A DNA stretch of 64,000 bases from Pseudoalteromonas fuliginea (GCF_000690055.1 NZ_JJNZ01000017.1:1-64000), one strand, 5' to 3'; shown: positions 26,916 to 36,729, counted from the stretch's first letter. Notes: generated by a model from the letters alone, not told the origin. A program made the numbers and translations.

Positions 26916-29486
26916 TTAGCTGAGCTGTGATTGCGTTGTGCTTGTTGGAGATTGCTCAGCGCAAACAAGAGAATGTTGTTTACCGACAAAAAAAGCTAAA
27001 CCGTGTTTATCTAATAATGTTCTAAAGTTGAGTATTGATGGGCCCTTGGCTATTACCTTTATTGTTTTAAGTTTAGTTATTGCTAATACGCCTTGTAACT
27101 GAAAATCATAGCTTTCCTGCTGTAGAATACGCTTGCTAAATGTTGAACTTAGTAATAAATAGTCGAAGTTAACGTCGGTTAATAAATTAAGTTCACATCT
27201 ATCTCTAGCAAAATTGTTTAATCCAATGGAGTAGCCAAGCTGGGGAAGTTTTTTTAGATTTTCGAGTTGTGTAGCACATGCATGGCGAATTTCTTGCTCA
27301 TCAAATAATAGACAAAGCTGGCTTTGGCCAATTTGTTTGCTCAGTACTTCGGTGAATAAAGTAAATTCATGAGGCTCTAATAACAGGCAAGAGCAGGGCA
27401 CAAGTGCCATACTTACATTAGCTTCAAGCGCTTGTGCATAAGCTCGTTGTAGTAGCTGTAATTCTACCTCAAGATGCTGTTCTTTGTCGGATGCAAACTT
27501 TTTCAAAATATCAAAGCTAGTAAAACCAAGTATTGGGTGTTCACCAAATGCTTCAAATAATGATTCAGATTGATGTTGCTCATCTAAGGTAATAATTTCT
27601 GAGCTTCTAAAGCTCATTGGTAATGCATCTAAATGATGCAATATATGTAATTCTTGCTGTGATACTGATTGTGACAAGAGTGGATGAAATAACTCGTAGC
27701 GATTTCGGCCCGAATTTTTTGCATAATACATAGCTGCATCAGCATCGCGAATAATTTCGTCTGTGTGTGTATAGTCGTGCTTTGAGTAGGTTATTCCTAT
27801 ACTCGCGCCGCTTTGAAGAGAGGTACCTTTTAAACTAAATGGTTTCTTCATTAAATCAATAATACGATTTGCAACGTCTTCCGCTTGCTGTGGCTCGGTT
27901 AAATGCGTTAATAAAATAACAAATTCATCCCCGCCTAAGCGAGCAAGTAAATCGTGCTCGCGTATGCACTGAGAAAATAGCTCTGCGACACTAATTAAAA
28001 ATTGATCACCGGCATGATGTCCTAACTGGTCGTTTATATCTTTAAATTTGTCTAAATCTATAAATAACACAGCAAAATGATGTTCAGGAAAGCGTTGAAA
28101 ATGTTGTAGCGTTTTTTCTAGTTGTGTTAAAAATAAACTACGATTAGGCAAACTAGTGAGAGAGTCATGATGTGCATCATGATAAAGCTGCTGTTCTATT
28201 TTTTTTCGCTCTTCCATTTGCATTTGTAAATGTAAATTAGTTTGACGTAACTCTTTCGTTTTTTCGCTCACCCGAAACTCTAGCTCTTGGTGGCTTTTTT
28301 TTATTGCTTGGTTAGCTAGTTTGGTTTGCAATACAGCTGCAATTTGATGCGATACAAAGGTGATAAGTTCGCAATCATCTTGGTTAAAAATATGTTTGTT
28401 GTAATAGGCTTGGCAAACAATTAAACCCATAACTCCTTGCGAGGTCTTTAGTGGAGCACCCAACCAACTGGTGGCCATTTGCTCTTTTTTTACTGGTTTA
28501 GCTCGTTGTACTACGCCTTTCTCTATTAATTTTTTTGCTCTGCACGGATGTATAAGTTGTGTTTCTTCGGTGCTTATAACTAGCTCACTATAGCCTTTAG
28601 CAAAGCGTCTTGGTTGCGTATTATCTTTAAATTCATCAACACAATAAGGAAAGCTGATCCAGCCAGATTCTTTATCATAAAGTGCAATATATAAATTTTC
28701 TGCATAGGTAATTGTTTTTATTATTTCATGTATTTTAACGTAAGCATCGTTAAGGTTTTTAGCTTGAGTCGCTAATTCTGAAATTTTAAATAGAATTTGT
28801 TGACGTTGAAGTGCGCGTTTTCGTTGCTCTATTTCTAGGTTTAATGCGTCATTACTCTGAGTGAGTGCACGGGTACGAATTTTAACTTCTGATTCTAATA
28901 GCTCTCGTTTTTTAACACGCTCTATTGCTGTTGCTAAGTAAAGTGACATAACCTCAAGCAATTGTATTTGCTGGTCACTGTAACCTTTTCGAGTATCGTA
29001 ACTTTGTGCAGCGAGCACACCAATGATATTTCTTTCCTGATAAACAGGTACGCCAACCCAATGCTCGGCGGGGGTGCCTAATGCTTTAAATAAACCTTTT
29101 GCAGCTGCGTCTTGCATTTGCTGCTTAGTAAAACAGGTTGTTTTGCCTTGTTTAAATACATAGCCAGTCGCGCCTTCATCAAAGCTGTTTGTTTGGTTGA
29201 GTGCAACTGCAATTCCATCTTTTTCATCTGAAAAGTAAGAAAGCTCTAATGATTGTGTGTCTTGGTTCGATAAAACGACATAAAAACTTTTACTAGGCAC
29301 ATATTTTTGTAAAATGTCATGGATAGCGGGATATAACAGAGTTAACTCAGCAACAGTACTAGCTTGCTCTGATAGTTGGATCAGCGCATTTTGTAGGTGA
29401 TGGGATTGTTTGTACTTTTCGAGTAGCACTTTAAGGCGCTTGTTTTGATACGCTAACTTACTCGATGCTGAGAGTTTATCTTCCAA
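26916..29486 (-). CDS. GAF-GAF-GGDEF protein with degenerate EAL domain
   Basis: 856 residues, soluble. Two GAF domains (about 40-190 and 235-400), a coiled linker, a GGDEF domain with intact RLGGDEFVILL (about residue 517) and a C-terminal EAL-like domain (about 605-850). The last lacks the EAL motif and has GLNNFARDR where catalytic members have DDFGTG, so phosphodiesterase activity is unlikely. It is probably a diguanylate cyclase controlled by GAF ligands, with a non-catalytic EAL fold that may bind c-di-GMP or a partner. It converges on rep, leaving 24 bases. Confidence 0.9.
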   Translation of the reverse strand: MEDKLSASSKLAYQNKRLKVLLEKYKQSHHLQNALIQLSEQASTVAELTLLYPAIHDILQKYVPSKSFYVVLSNQDTQSLELSYFSDEKDGIAVALNQTNSFDEGATGYVFKQGKTTCFTKQQMQDAAAKGLFKALGTPAEHWVGVPVYQERNIIGVLAAQSYDTRKGYSDQQIQLLEVMSLYLATAIERVKKRELLESEVKIRTRALTQSNDALNLEIEQRKRALQRQQILFKISELATQAKNLNDAYVKIHEIIKTITYAENLYIALYDKESGWISFPYCVDEFKDNTQPRRFAKGYSELVISTEETQLIHPCRAKKLIEKGVVQRAKPVKKEQMATSWLGAPLKTSQGVMGLIVCQAYYNKHIFNQDDCELITFVSHQIAAVLQTKLANQAIKKSHQELEFRVSEKTKELRQTNLHLQMQMEERKKIEQQLYHDAHHDSLTSLPNRSLFLTQLEKTLQHFQRFPEHHFAVLFIDLDKFKDINDQLGHHAGDQFLISVAELFSQCIREHDLLARLGGDEFVILLTHLTEPQQAEDVANRIIDLMKKPFSLKGTSLQSGASIGITYSKHDYTHTDEIIRDADAAMYYAKNSGRNRYELFHPLLSQSVSQQELHILHHLDALPMSFRSSEIITLDEQHQSESLFEAFGEHPILGFTSFDILKKFASDKEQHLEVELQLLQRAYAQALEANVSMALVPCSCLLLEPHEFTLFTEVLSKQIGQSQLCLLFDEQEIRHACATQLENLKKLPQLGYSIGLNNFARDRCELNLLTDVNFDYLLLSSTFSKRILQQESYDFQLQGVLAITKLKTIKVIAKGPSILNFRTLLDKHGLAFFVGKQHSLVCAEQSPTSTTQSQLS

Positions 29487-29602
29487 TGACGTTAACCGAC
29501 TATTATTATTGTATAGTTATTAGCCTTATAATTTCATTTTTAGCGGCGATCGTCAAGTGGATATTACCCTAATTAAGGCGCTAAAAGCGTTAAAAAGGTA
29601 TT

Positions 29603-29636
29603 AAAAAAGGCTTACCCATAGGTAAACCTTTTTTAT
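29603..29636 (-). terminator. Terminator after cytochrome c5 gene
   Basis: On the minus strand AGGTTTACC TATG GGTAAGCCT, one mismatch, is followed by six T. It lies immediately downstream of the cytochrome gene. Confidence 0.8.
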
Positions 29637-29647
29637 TTTACAAATAC

Positions 29648-30043
29648 TTATTTAGATGTCATAAAATCGATTGCAGCGCTTATCTCATCATCAGAACAAT
29701 CCATACAAGTGCCTTTTGGCGGCATTGCATTAAAACCATTAATTGCATGCCCAAGTAAAGTGTCTTTACCTTTAGCTATGCGTGGAGCCCAATCGTCAGC
29801 TGACTTTGGCGCGCCTAGTGCACCAGTGCCATGACATGCAAAACATGCACCCTGATATACTTGCTCACCAGAACGTGGGCCTGTAGGTACTGCAGCAACA
29901 GCTGCTTTATCACCTTCAAGATACACAGCACCAACCGGCGCGAGACGTTTTTTAATTGCATCTTCAGTCATAGAGTTATCATATGGCTGTGCGTATGCGG
30001 TGGTTGCTAGCAATAATAATGCAGCAGCTGTTAATTTTTTCAT
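29648..30043 (-). CDS. Cytochrome c5 family protein
   Basis: 131 residues with a signal peptide (cleavage near AYA-QP, residue 18-19). Haem-binding CFACH is at residues 67-71; the axial Met is probably in NAMPPKGTCMDC. The CMDC pair at 113-116 is the disulfide characteristic of cytochrome c5. A periplasmic one-haem electron carrier that delivers electrons to terminal oxidases or reductases. Confidence 0.9.
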   Translation of the reverse strand: MKKLTAAALLLLATTAYAQPYDNSMTEDAIKKRLAPVGAVYLEGDKAAVAAVPTGPRSGEQVYQGACFACHGTGALGAPKSADDWAPRIAKGKDTLLGHAINGFNAMPPKGTCMDCSDDEISAAIDFMTSK

Positions 30044-30275
30044 TTTGCCTTGCTCACTTCGATTTGAACGTGATCAATCACGATATAGATGACGGAAATT
30101 AAACCGATTATAACTCTCTGAGCCAATTTATAAAATGCTAAGAGACGTTTTTATTAATAAAACTGACTACTTTTTGCGTTAACGCAATAAAATTTAATTA
30201 TTTATTGTTTTTTGTTGAGCAATTTAATAAGCGTAATCAGTCATATAATTAACTTCTTAGATCTTAAGATCAAAA

Positions 30276-30923
30276 TTAATTCATTGTTAATACGCTAGTA
30301 ACTAGTTTTGCGATCCCCGCATCCGCATCAAGAATCGATTGTGCCAACATGTAAGCAGGAGTGGTAACTAGCTTATTTGCTTCATCGATCACTACATCAT
30401 CCACTGCGCAGTTAATATGTTTGGCGCCTAATGTGCTTAGTGCTTGTGCTGTATCTACATCGTTACCAATAGTGAGTTGGGCATTATCGTAAATAAATGG
30501 GATCAAAGCGGGTGCGATACACATATAACCTGCAGGCTTATTCGCTTTTGCAAATGATTTACAAGCATTAAGGACGTCCTGATTGATATTTGCTTTTGCG
30601 CCTTTAATTGCAAAATCGCATAAGTTTTTTGCAGCACCGAAACCGCCAGGTACAATTAATGCGTCAAACTGAGTCACGTCTAGTTCAATCAGTGATTTAA
30701 TGTCACCTCGTGCAATGCGAGCAGCTTCTGTTAATACATTGCGTTTATCAGGCATTACTTCACCTGTTAAATGGTTAATGGTATGAAGTTGCTCAATATC
30801 TGGTGCAAAACACTGATACGTTGCGCCATTTTTGGCTATATGTAATAAAGTTAAAATTGCTTCATTAATTTCACTACCATCGTACACACCAGACCCTGCT
30901 AATATTACTGCTACGTTTTTCAT
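30276..30923 (-). CDS. elbB: Isoprenoid biosynthesis glyoxalase ElbB
   Basis: 215 residues of the DJ-1/PfpI superfamily. The N-terminus VAVILAGSGVYDGSEINEA is diagnostic for ElbB (SCRP-27A). VPGGFGAAKNLCDFA and the nucleophilic-elbow Cys in AGYMCIAPALIP follow. E. coli ElbB has weak glyoxalase activity and was linked to isoprenoid production; its natural role is unsettled. About 230 bases separate it from the cytochrome c5 gene, and 524 bases lie upstream before polA. Confidence 0.93.
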   Translation of the reverse strand: MKNVAVILAGSGVYDGSEINEAILTLLHIAKNGATYQCFAPDIEQLHTINHLTGEVMPDKRNVLTEAARIARGDIKSLIELDVTQFDALIVPGGFGAAKNLCDFAIKGAKANINQDVLNACKSFAKANKPAGYMCIAPALIPFIYDNAQLTIGNDVDTAQALSTLGAKHINCAVDDVVIDEANKLVTTPAYMLAQSILDADAGIAKLVTSVLTMN

Positions 30924-30956
30924 GCTTTTGTGCCCCTAAAGTCTTTTTTATAAGTC

Positions 30957-31334
30957 GATCGGATGAAGTTTAACATGCTCAAAATTTCTCGCGAAAATAA
31001 ATTTTTAGTACAAAAATCATTCGCAGTACAAGTCGTTTTGCGGTTTATGCCATTTGCGATCACTTTGCCTTTAAAAAAATTATAAAGGATCGCTATGATC
31101 TTCGATCCATTGTGCTAGAATACTCGTCCGGTTATTGGGTTGGATGACTATAATCGAAGTGAGTAACAGCGGATGTAGTCGTTAAAAAACCTTTTTCCAC
31201 ATTGGTCTAAAAGAATAAAAAAAGAACCTCGTATTATCTTTTTTAAATAAAAACATGTAGTTAAAGTATTTTCTAGGCATTGTATTATGCTTTGGAAGAA
31301 TTTTTTGTGGCTGTTATCTACATACTTATCCACA
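30957..31334. promoter_or_regulatory. elbB-polA intergenic region with DnaA-box-like sites and clustered GATC
   Basis: Within the 524 bases between elbB and polA there are five GATC sites at 30957, 31058, 31088, 31097 and 31104, the last three within 20 bases. A hairpin GGATCG...CGATCC spans 31087-31108. Three DnaA-box-like 9-mers follow: TTTTCCACA (31193-31201), TTATCTACA (31314-31322) and the perfect TTATCCACA (31326-31334). A long AT-rich stretch lies between. No convincing gene is present. DnaA or replication-linked control of polA is possible. Confidence 0.5.
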
Positions 31335-31447
31335 GCTTGCTCAAGTTGAAATGAGACAATGATTGATAATTCACAGTCGTTTTATTTCCTACCTTATGGC
31401 ATGCTTACAATCACCTTAATTTTTTGCATTTAGGATCCAAATTCACC

Positions 31448-34183
31448 ATGGCTCAGATCCCCGAAAACCCACTTATTTTAGTTGATGGCTCGTCATATTT
31501 ATTTCGTGCTTATCATTCTCCGCCGCATTTAACTAATTCTAAAGGTGAGGCTACGGGCGCTATTTACGGCGTGATCAACATGCTTAAAAGCTTGATCAGA
31601 CAATATGATCCCTCACACATGGTGGTTATATTTGATGCAAAAGGCAAAACGTTCCGTAACGACATGTATAGCGAGTATAAGGCAAATCGTCCGCCTATGC
31701 CGGATGACTTACGCACACAAATAGCACCAATACACAGTATTATCAAAGCGATGGGTTTTCCGCTAATTAGCATCGAAGGTGTTGAAGCCGATGATGTTAT
31801 TGGCACATTTGCACGTATAGCGTCAGAGCAAAAACGACATGTACTCGTCTCCACTGGTGATAAAGATATGGCGCAACTTGTAAATGAACACGTTACGCTC
31901 ATAAACACGATGACCGACAGTATTTCAGATCCCCTTACTGTGGTTGAAAAGTTTGGTGTAGGTCCTGAACTTATTATTGATTACTTAGCATTAATGGGCG
32001 ATAAGGTCGATAACATCCCTGGTGTTGAAGGTTGTGGGCCTAAAACGGCGGTTAAGTGGTTAGAAAAATATGGCTCGCTTCAAGGTGTAATGGATCACGC
32101 AAGTGAGATTAAGGGTAAAATAGGTGAAAAGTTAGCAATTGCTCTTGATCATCTGCCTTTGAGCTACGAACTTGCGACAATCAAGTGTGATGTTGAAGTC
32201 GAATCTGATCTTGATACATTCAAACTTCAAGAACCTAACAAAGACGAATTAATTGCACTATATGGTGAGTGCGAATTCCGTCGTTGGTTAGCTGAGTTGC
32301 TAGATAACCCTAAAGATGCAGAAACACACTTAGCTGTACCTACCGAAGCCACTGAATTACCAAAAGTAGAAGATGCTCATTACGAAACTATTTTAACGCA
32401 AGCGCAATTTGATACGTTAATAGAGCAATTAAATAGTGCCGAGTTATTTGCATTTGATACAGAAACTACCAGCCTTGATTACATGAAAGCGCAATTAGTG
32501 GGTATGAGTTTTGCCGTAAAAGCGGGTGAAGCTGTGTATTTACCTCTAGCGCATGACTACCCAGGTGCGCCTGATCAACTAAGCCTTGAATTTGTAATGC
32601 AAAAGCTAGGTCCAATTTTGGCCGATGAAAACAAAGCTAAAGTAGGGCAAAACCTTAAATACGACAAAAGTGTATTAGCGAATGCAGGTTTTGCGCTAAA
32701 TGGTATTAAGTTTGACACCATGCTTGAGTCATACGTATTTAATAGTGTGGGTACACGCCATGATATGCACTCGCTAGCACTTAAATATCTAGGCCATAAA
32801 AATATTAGCTTTGAAGATATTGCTGGCAAAGGTAAAAAGCAACTTACCTTCAACCAAATTGAACTTGAAAAAGCTGCGCCTTACGCTGCAGAAGATGCCG
32901 ATATTACTTTGCGCCTACATGAAGTGCTTTGGCCAAAAATAGCGGCTGATGAAAAGCTAAAATCTGTATTCGAAGATATAGAAATGCCACTTGTTAGTGT
33001 GATTTCTGATATTGAACGCACAGGTGTAGCAATAGATAGCAATATGCTTGCAGCGCACAGCCAACGATTAGGCGAGCGTTTAATTGAACTTGAAAAAGAA
33101 GCATTTGAAATAGCAGGCGAACCATTTAATTTAAGCTCTCCTAAGCAACTACAAGTATTGTTGTTTGAAAAGCTTGGCCTGCCTATCATCAAAAAAACAC
33201 CTAAAGGTGCACCTTCTACCGCAGAAGAAGTATTGCAAGAGCTTGCTCATGATTATCCACTACCTAAAGTAATTATAGAGCATCGTGGTTTATCAAAGCT
33301 TAAATCAACTTACACCGATAAATTACCATTAATGGTGAATGAGAAAACCCAGCGTGTACATACGTCTTATCATCAGGCAATTACTGCAACGGGGCGCTTG
33401 AGTTCAACAGATCCTAATTTACAAAATATTCCTATTCGTTCGGAAGAAGGGCGTCGAATTCGTGAAGCGTTTATAGCTGCAGATGGTTATAAAATTGTCG
33501 CTGCCGATTATAGTCAAATTGAGCTGCGCATTATGGCGCACCTTTCACAAGACAAAGGTTTATTAAATGCATTTGCTAACGGCTTAGATGTACACAGTGC
33601 AACTGCCGCTGAAGTATTTGGTGTAGAGCTTGATGATGTAACTACCGATATGCGCCGCAAGGCGAAAGCAGTAAACTTTGGCTTAATTTATGGTATGTCG
33701 GCATTTGGTTTAGCACGTCAACTAGATGTGCCACGCCATGAAGCGCAGCATTACATAGATAAATACTTTGAGCGTTTTCCTGGTGTATTAGAGTACATGG
33801 AAACAACACGCGAAAAAGCAGCTGAAAATGGCTATGTTGAAACAATATTTGGTCGCCGCCTACATTTACCAGAAATAAACGCACGTAATGGCGCGCGCAG
33901 GAAAGGAGCCGAACGTGCTGCTATAAACGCACCAATGCAAGGTACTGCCGCCGATATTATTAAAAAAGCAATGCTGAGTGTTAACCGTTGGGTACACGAA
34001 CAGGCGCCAAATACGATTAAGCTACTAATGCAAGTACATGATGAATTAGTATTTGAAATTAAAACAGACTGCGCACCAGAATATACAAAACATATTTGTG
34101 AACTGATGTCGCAAGCTGCAGCGCTTGATGTGCCACTTATTGTTGAAGCCGACGAGGGTGACAACTGGGAACAAGCCCATTAA
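31448..34183 (+). CDS. polA: DNA polymerase I
   Basis: 911 residues, compared with 928 in E. coli. Order: 5'-3' exonuclease (1-290, with GVEADDVIGT and GDKVDNIPGV), 3'-5' proofreading domain with intact FDTETTSLD, KYDKSVL and YAAEDADI, and polymerase domain with DYSQIELR (motif A), RRKAKAVNFGLIYGMS (motif B) and VHDELVFE (motif C). It fills gaps during Okazaki maturation and repair. ATG at 31448 starts MAQIPENPLILVDGSSY, matching the family; an in-frame TTG upstream is rejected. The gene has its own terminator. Confidence 0.98.
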   Translation: MAQIPENPLILVDGSSYLFRAYHSPPHLTNSKGEATGAIYGVINMLKSLIRQYDPSHMVVIFDAKGKTFRNDMYSEYKANRPPMPDDLRTQIAPIHSIIKAMGFPLISIEGVEADDVIGTFARIASEQKRHVLVSTGDKDMAQLVNEHVTLINTMTDSISDPLTVVEKFGVGPELIIDYLALMGDKVDNIPGVEGCGPKTAVKWLEKYGSLQGVMDHASEIKGKIGEKLAIALDHLPLSYELATIKCDVEVESDLDTFKLQEPNKDELIALYGECEFRRWLAELLDNPKDAETHLAVPTEATELPKVEDAHYETILTQAQFDTLIEQLNSAELFAFDTETTSLDYMKAQLVGMSFAVKAGEAVYLPLAHDYPGAPDQLSLEFVMQKLGPILADENKAKVGQNLKYDKSVLANAGFALNGIKFDTMLESYVFNSVGTRHDMHSLALKYLGHKNISFEDIAGKGKKQLTFNQIELEKAAPYAAEDADITLRLHEVLWPKIAADEKLKSVFEDIEMPLVSVISDIERTGVAIDSNMLAAHSQRLGERLIELEKEAFEIAGEPFNLSSPKQLQVLLFEKLGLPIIKKTPKGAPSTAEEVLQELAHDYPLPKVIIEHRGLSKLKSTYTDKLPLMVNEKTQRVHTSYHQAITATGRLSSTDPNLQNIPIRSEEGRRIREAFIAADGYKIVAADYSQIELRIMAHLSQDKGLLNAFANGLDVHSATAAEVFGVELDDVTTDMRRKAKAVNFGLIYGMSAFGLARQLDVPRHEAQHYIDKYFERFPGVLEYMETTREKAAENGYVETIFGRRLHLPEINARNGARRKGAERAAINAPMQGTAADIIKKAMLSVNRWVHEQAPNTIKLLMQVHDELVFEIKTDCAPEYTKHICELMSQAAALDVPLIVEADEGDNWEQAH

Positions 34184-34204
34184 TGCAATTTGAGCATTTT
34201 AATT

Positions 34205-34228
34205 AAAGCGCCTTTTGGCGCTTTTTTT
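34205..34228 (+). terminator. polA terminator
   Basis: AAAGCGCC / GGCGCTTT stem with a TTTT loop and seven T, 21 bases after the polA stop. Confidence 0.93.
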
Positions 34229-34418
34229 ATGTTTAAGTAAAAGGGCGAATAACAGCGATTCAATTAGCTATGTGCAAGCTTTAGTTAAAATAAGGTTAAT
34301 TTAAGCAACTATTTGTATTAAATCGTTATATGTTCGTCAATTCGAGCTGTTTTACAGGAATATGATTGTATTTTAATGCGTGCTTTTGTTAAAGTCCCGC
34401 CTGTCCTATCCTGTAGGA

Positions 34419-34516
34419 CATCCTGTTGATGATGCATCTGAAAGGGTGCAACAAATTGATAGCTTCTCCCCAGTTTGCTATACCGGCCTACCAACTTGTT
34501 TGGTGGGCCGTTTTTT
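34419..34516 (+). ncRNA. Candidate small RNA in the spf (Spot 42) position downstream of polA
   Basis: A strong second terminator lies at 34484-34516, while polA already ends at 34228 and no credible ORF lies between. Upstream are TTGTTA (34386-34391) and TATCCT (34407-34412), a possible promoter with a short 15-base spacer that would start RNA near 34419. The predicted RNA of about 100 nt has a small ATAGC/GCTAT hairpin before the terminator, the same layout as Spot 42, and sits between polA and engB as spf does. I cannot align the 5' part to Spot 42, so identity is open. Boundaries are estimates. Confidence 0.55.
34484..34516 (+). terminator. Terminator of the post-polA small RNA
   Basis: 10-bp stem CGGCCTACCA / TGGTGGGCCG with one T-G pair, 7-base loop and six T. 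Confidence 0.92.
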
Positions 34517-34667
34517 GTTTTACACCTGAAAATCCTATCTAAAAAATTATTTATTGCGCTATACCTATTGTATTATTCATTCGTCATTTCGAGGTGGTTT
34601 GGGTACATCGCAGGTGATACCATCAAAGTAATATTATTATTTTCATTTTATTACTAAGGAGTGCGTT

Positions 34668-35255
34668 ATGTTTAAAGCATTAGCTATTGCAGGTTTTTCT
34701 TTATCAAGTTTAGTTATTTCTAATGTTGCTCAGGCCGATTGGCAGCTAGTGAATGATAAAAGCCAACTAAGCTTTGTTTCAATTAAAAAAGATTCGATTG
34801 CTGAAGCTCACCATTTTACTAACCTTGAAGGTATGCTTTCTGATAAAGGTGAGTTTAGCGTTAATGTTGATTTAACATCAGCCGAAACTCTAATTCCTAT
34901 TCGTAATGAGCGTTTAACAGCAATATTATTTGAAGCAGCTAAATTCCCCAATGCTGTTTTAACTGCAAATTTAACTAAAGAGCTGAGTAATCTTAAAAAA
35001 TCTGGTCAATATGTATTGAAAGGTATTGAAGCGGAACTTGATTTTCATGGTAATAAAAAATCATTGGCTATTGATGTACTCGTTAATAGCACGCAAAGTG
35101 GCGATTTAACCGTATCATCATTAACACCTATTATTATTAATAGTAGTGATTTTGGTGTAACTGAAGGCGTTAAACAACTGCAAAAATTAGCGGGTTTACC
35201 TTCAATTGCAACAGCAGTACCTGTTACGTTTGCAATTACACTTAAAAAACAGTGA
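34668..35255 (+). CDS. YceI family periplasmic protein
   Basis: 195 residues. Signal peptide with cleavage after NVAQA (residue 23), then DWQLVNDKSQLSFVSIKKDSIAEAHHFTNLEG, the YceI beta-barrel start. This lipocalin-like fold binds amphiphilic or polyisoprenoid molecules; E. coli YceI is induced by alkaline pH. The AAGGAG ribosome binding site is strong. It overlaps the next gene by 4 bases (GTGA). Confidence 0.92.
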   Translation: MFKALAIAGFSLSSLVISNVAQADWQLVNDKSQLSFVSIKKDSIAEAHHFTNLEGMLSDKGEFSVNVDLTSAETLIPIRNERLTAILFEAAKFPNAVLTANLTKELSNLKKSGQYVLKGIEAELDFHGNKKSLAIDVLVNSTQSGDLTVSSLTPIIINSSDFGVTEGVKQLQKLAGLPSIATAVPVTFAITLKKQ

Positions 35256-35770
35256 TTTCTTTAAGTGAGCTTAGCAAGCAATTAAGCGAGCCAAGCAAAC
35301 CTTTTAATAGTTGGCAGCCTAACCATTGTGGGGAGCAGCCAATTGTTATTAATCATGAGGGGAAATGGTTTTACGATGGCAGCGAAATAACACGCCCAGC
35401 CATGGTGAAGTTGTTTGCTTCTGTTCTATGTAAAGAAGGTGAGCAATTTTATTTAAAAACACCTGTCGAAAAAATAACAATAACGGTTGATGATGCGCCG
35501 TTTATTATTGTTGATTGGCGTTTTGAAAATACAGCGCAAGGACAGGTGTTGTGTTGTATTGATAATCTAGCTAGGCAGTGGCTGGTGAGCGCTCAGCAGC
35601 CTTTGCATATAAAAGACTACAAAGGTTCAAAGGTGCCTTATTTAAGGCTACCGTATGGTTGTAGTGCGCGAGTTTCACGCAGTGTATTTTATCAGTGGGC
35701 TGAAAAAGCCGAGTCTGATAAGCTCGGCTATTTTATTAAATCTGCCAAAGAGCAGTTTTATTTATCCTAA
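35252..35770 (+). CDS. DUF1285 domain protein
   Basis: 172 residues. The segment VINHEGKWFYDGSEITRPAMVKLFASVLCKEGEQFYLKTPVEKITITVDDAPF is the DUF1285 pattern (G-x-W-[FY]-x-G-x-x-I-x-R). No signal peptide. No function is established for the family. Start GTG overlaps the yceI stop, so translation is probably coupled. Confidence 0.88.
   Translation: MISLSELSKQLSEPSKPFNSWQPNHCGEQPIVINHEGKWFYDGSEITRPAMVKLFASVLCKEGEQFYLKTPVEKITITVDDAPFIIVDWRFENTAQGQVLCCIDNLARQWLVSAQQPLHIKDYKGSKVPYLRLPYGCSARVSRSVFYQWAEKAESDKLGYFIKSAKEQFYLS
35707..35736 (+). terminator. Candidate terminator inside the 3' end of the DUF1285 gene
   Basis: AGCCGAG / CTCGGCT stem with a 9-base loop and ATTTTATT. It is within the last 22 codons of the gene and before converging engB. 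Confidence 0.45.
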
Positions 35771-35779
35771 CACCAGATC

Positions 35780-36448
35780 TTAAGCCTCTGGGTTAGTTTC
35801 GTCAGTGACTACTTCATCAGTAGGTGGTATAGCAATCACAGGTCCTAAAAACCATTCATCTAGCTTTTTAGCTACTTCTGGTAAACCCGTGCCTTTTAAT
35901 GATGAAAATGCATGAACTGTAATATCCCCATCAAGCGTGCTTAATTCACGGCGAACTTGCAGTACTTGTGATTTACGAGGGCCTTGCTTTAGTTTGTCGG
36001 CTTTAGTTAATAGTGCTAATACTGGAATTTCACTACCAATTGCCCAATTAATTAAATCACGGTCTAAGTCTTTTAATGGATGACGAATATCCATTAAAAT
36101 AACAATACCTTTTAAGCTTTGACGCTTTTGTAGGTATTCGCCTAACGACTTTTGCCATTTCTTTTTCATTTCGATTGGTACTTTAGCAAAGCCATAGCCT
36201 GGCAAATCGATAAGGCGCATATCGTCAACATCCGCTAAATCGAATGTATTGATTAGCTGGGTACGCCCAGGTGTTTTACTTGTACGTGCTAGCTTTTGAT
36301 CGGTTAATGCATTTAATGCACTCGACTTACCTGCATTGGAACGACCGGCAAACGCAACTTCAATTCCCGTATCAGCAGGTAATTTAGTAATGTCGGGAGC
36401 GCTTGTTACGAAAGACGCAGTATTATATTTGATACGAGATTTGAGCAC
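35780..36448 (-). CDS. engB: Ribosome biogenesis GTPase EngB (YihA/YsxC)
   Basis: 222 residues. G1 [10 protein letters not shown]2 region [15 protein letters not shown]3 DLPGYG, G4 LLTKADKL. It acts in late assembly of the large ribosomal subunit. Compared with E. coli it has a C-terminal acidic extension ([16 protein letters not shown]). Its position downstream of polA and a small-RNA locus matches the E. coli order. Confidence 0.96.
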   Translation of the reverse strand: MLKSRIKYNTASFVTSAPDITKLPADTGIEVAFAGRSNAGKSSALNALTDQKLARTSKTPGRTQLINTFDLADVDDMRLIDLPGYGFAKVPIEMKKKWQKSLGEYLQKRQSLKGIVILMDIRHPLKDLDRDLINWAIGSEIPVLALLTKADKLKQGPRKSQVLQVRRELSTLDGDITVHAFSSLKGTGLPEVAKKLDEWFLGPVIAIPPTDEVVTDETNPEA

Positions 36449-36729
36449 AGGCTCTCCTAAAACTTAAAAAAATAACGTTGAGTAAACCAAATTCACTCAG
36501 GGCACGTATTTTATACTATAAAGGATGTATTAAAAAGCGTATTTAAGCACCTAAAAACAGTACCTATGGTACATTTAAAACATGTTAAAGCTTAATCTAA
36601 GTCAAAACCCTGTAAATTATAAGCTTAATATGTGTAGAAAACGTGCCAGAGAATTTATTATCGTGTAGAATATATGTATTACAGCATCACGATTGTAGAT
36701 GATACAGGGTCGGAAACAGAGAATTCACC

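Noticed and set aside
31148-31333. 61-residue minus-strand ORF upstream of polA
   Set aside because: AT-rich low-quality translation covering DnaA-box-like sites; no RBS or family support.
30924-31447. Chromosome origin of replication
   Set aside because: DnaA boxes and GATC sites are few, no dnaA/gidA neighbours, and polA-type neighbours are typical internal genes; kept only as a regulatory candidate.
34419-34516. Direct call of Spot 42 (spf)
   Set aside because: Position fits but the 5' sequence does not align by eye; reported only as a small RNA candidate.
34475-34657. 60-residue ORF before yceI
   Set aside because: It runs through a strong terminator hairpin and has no RBS; better explained as non-coding.
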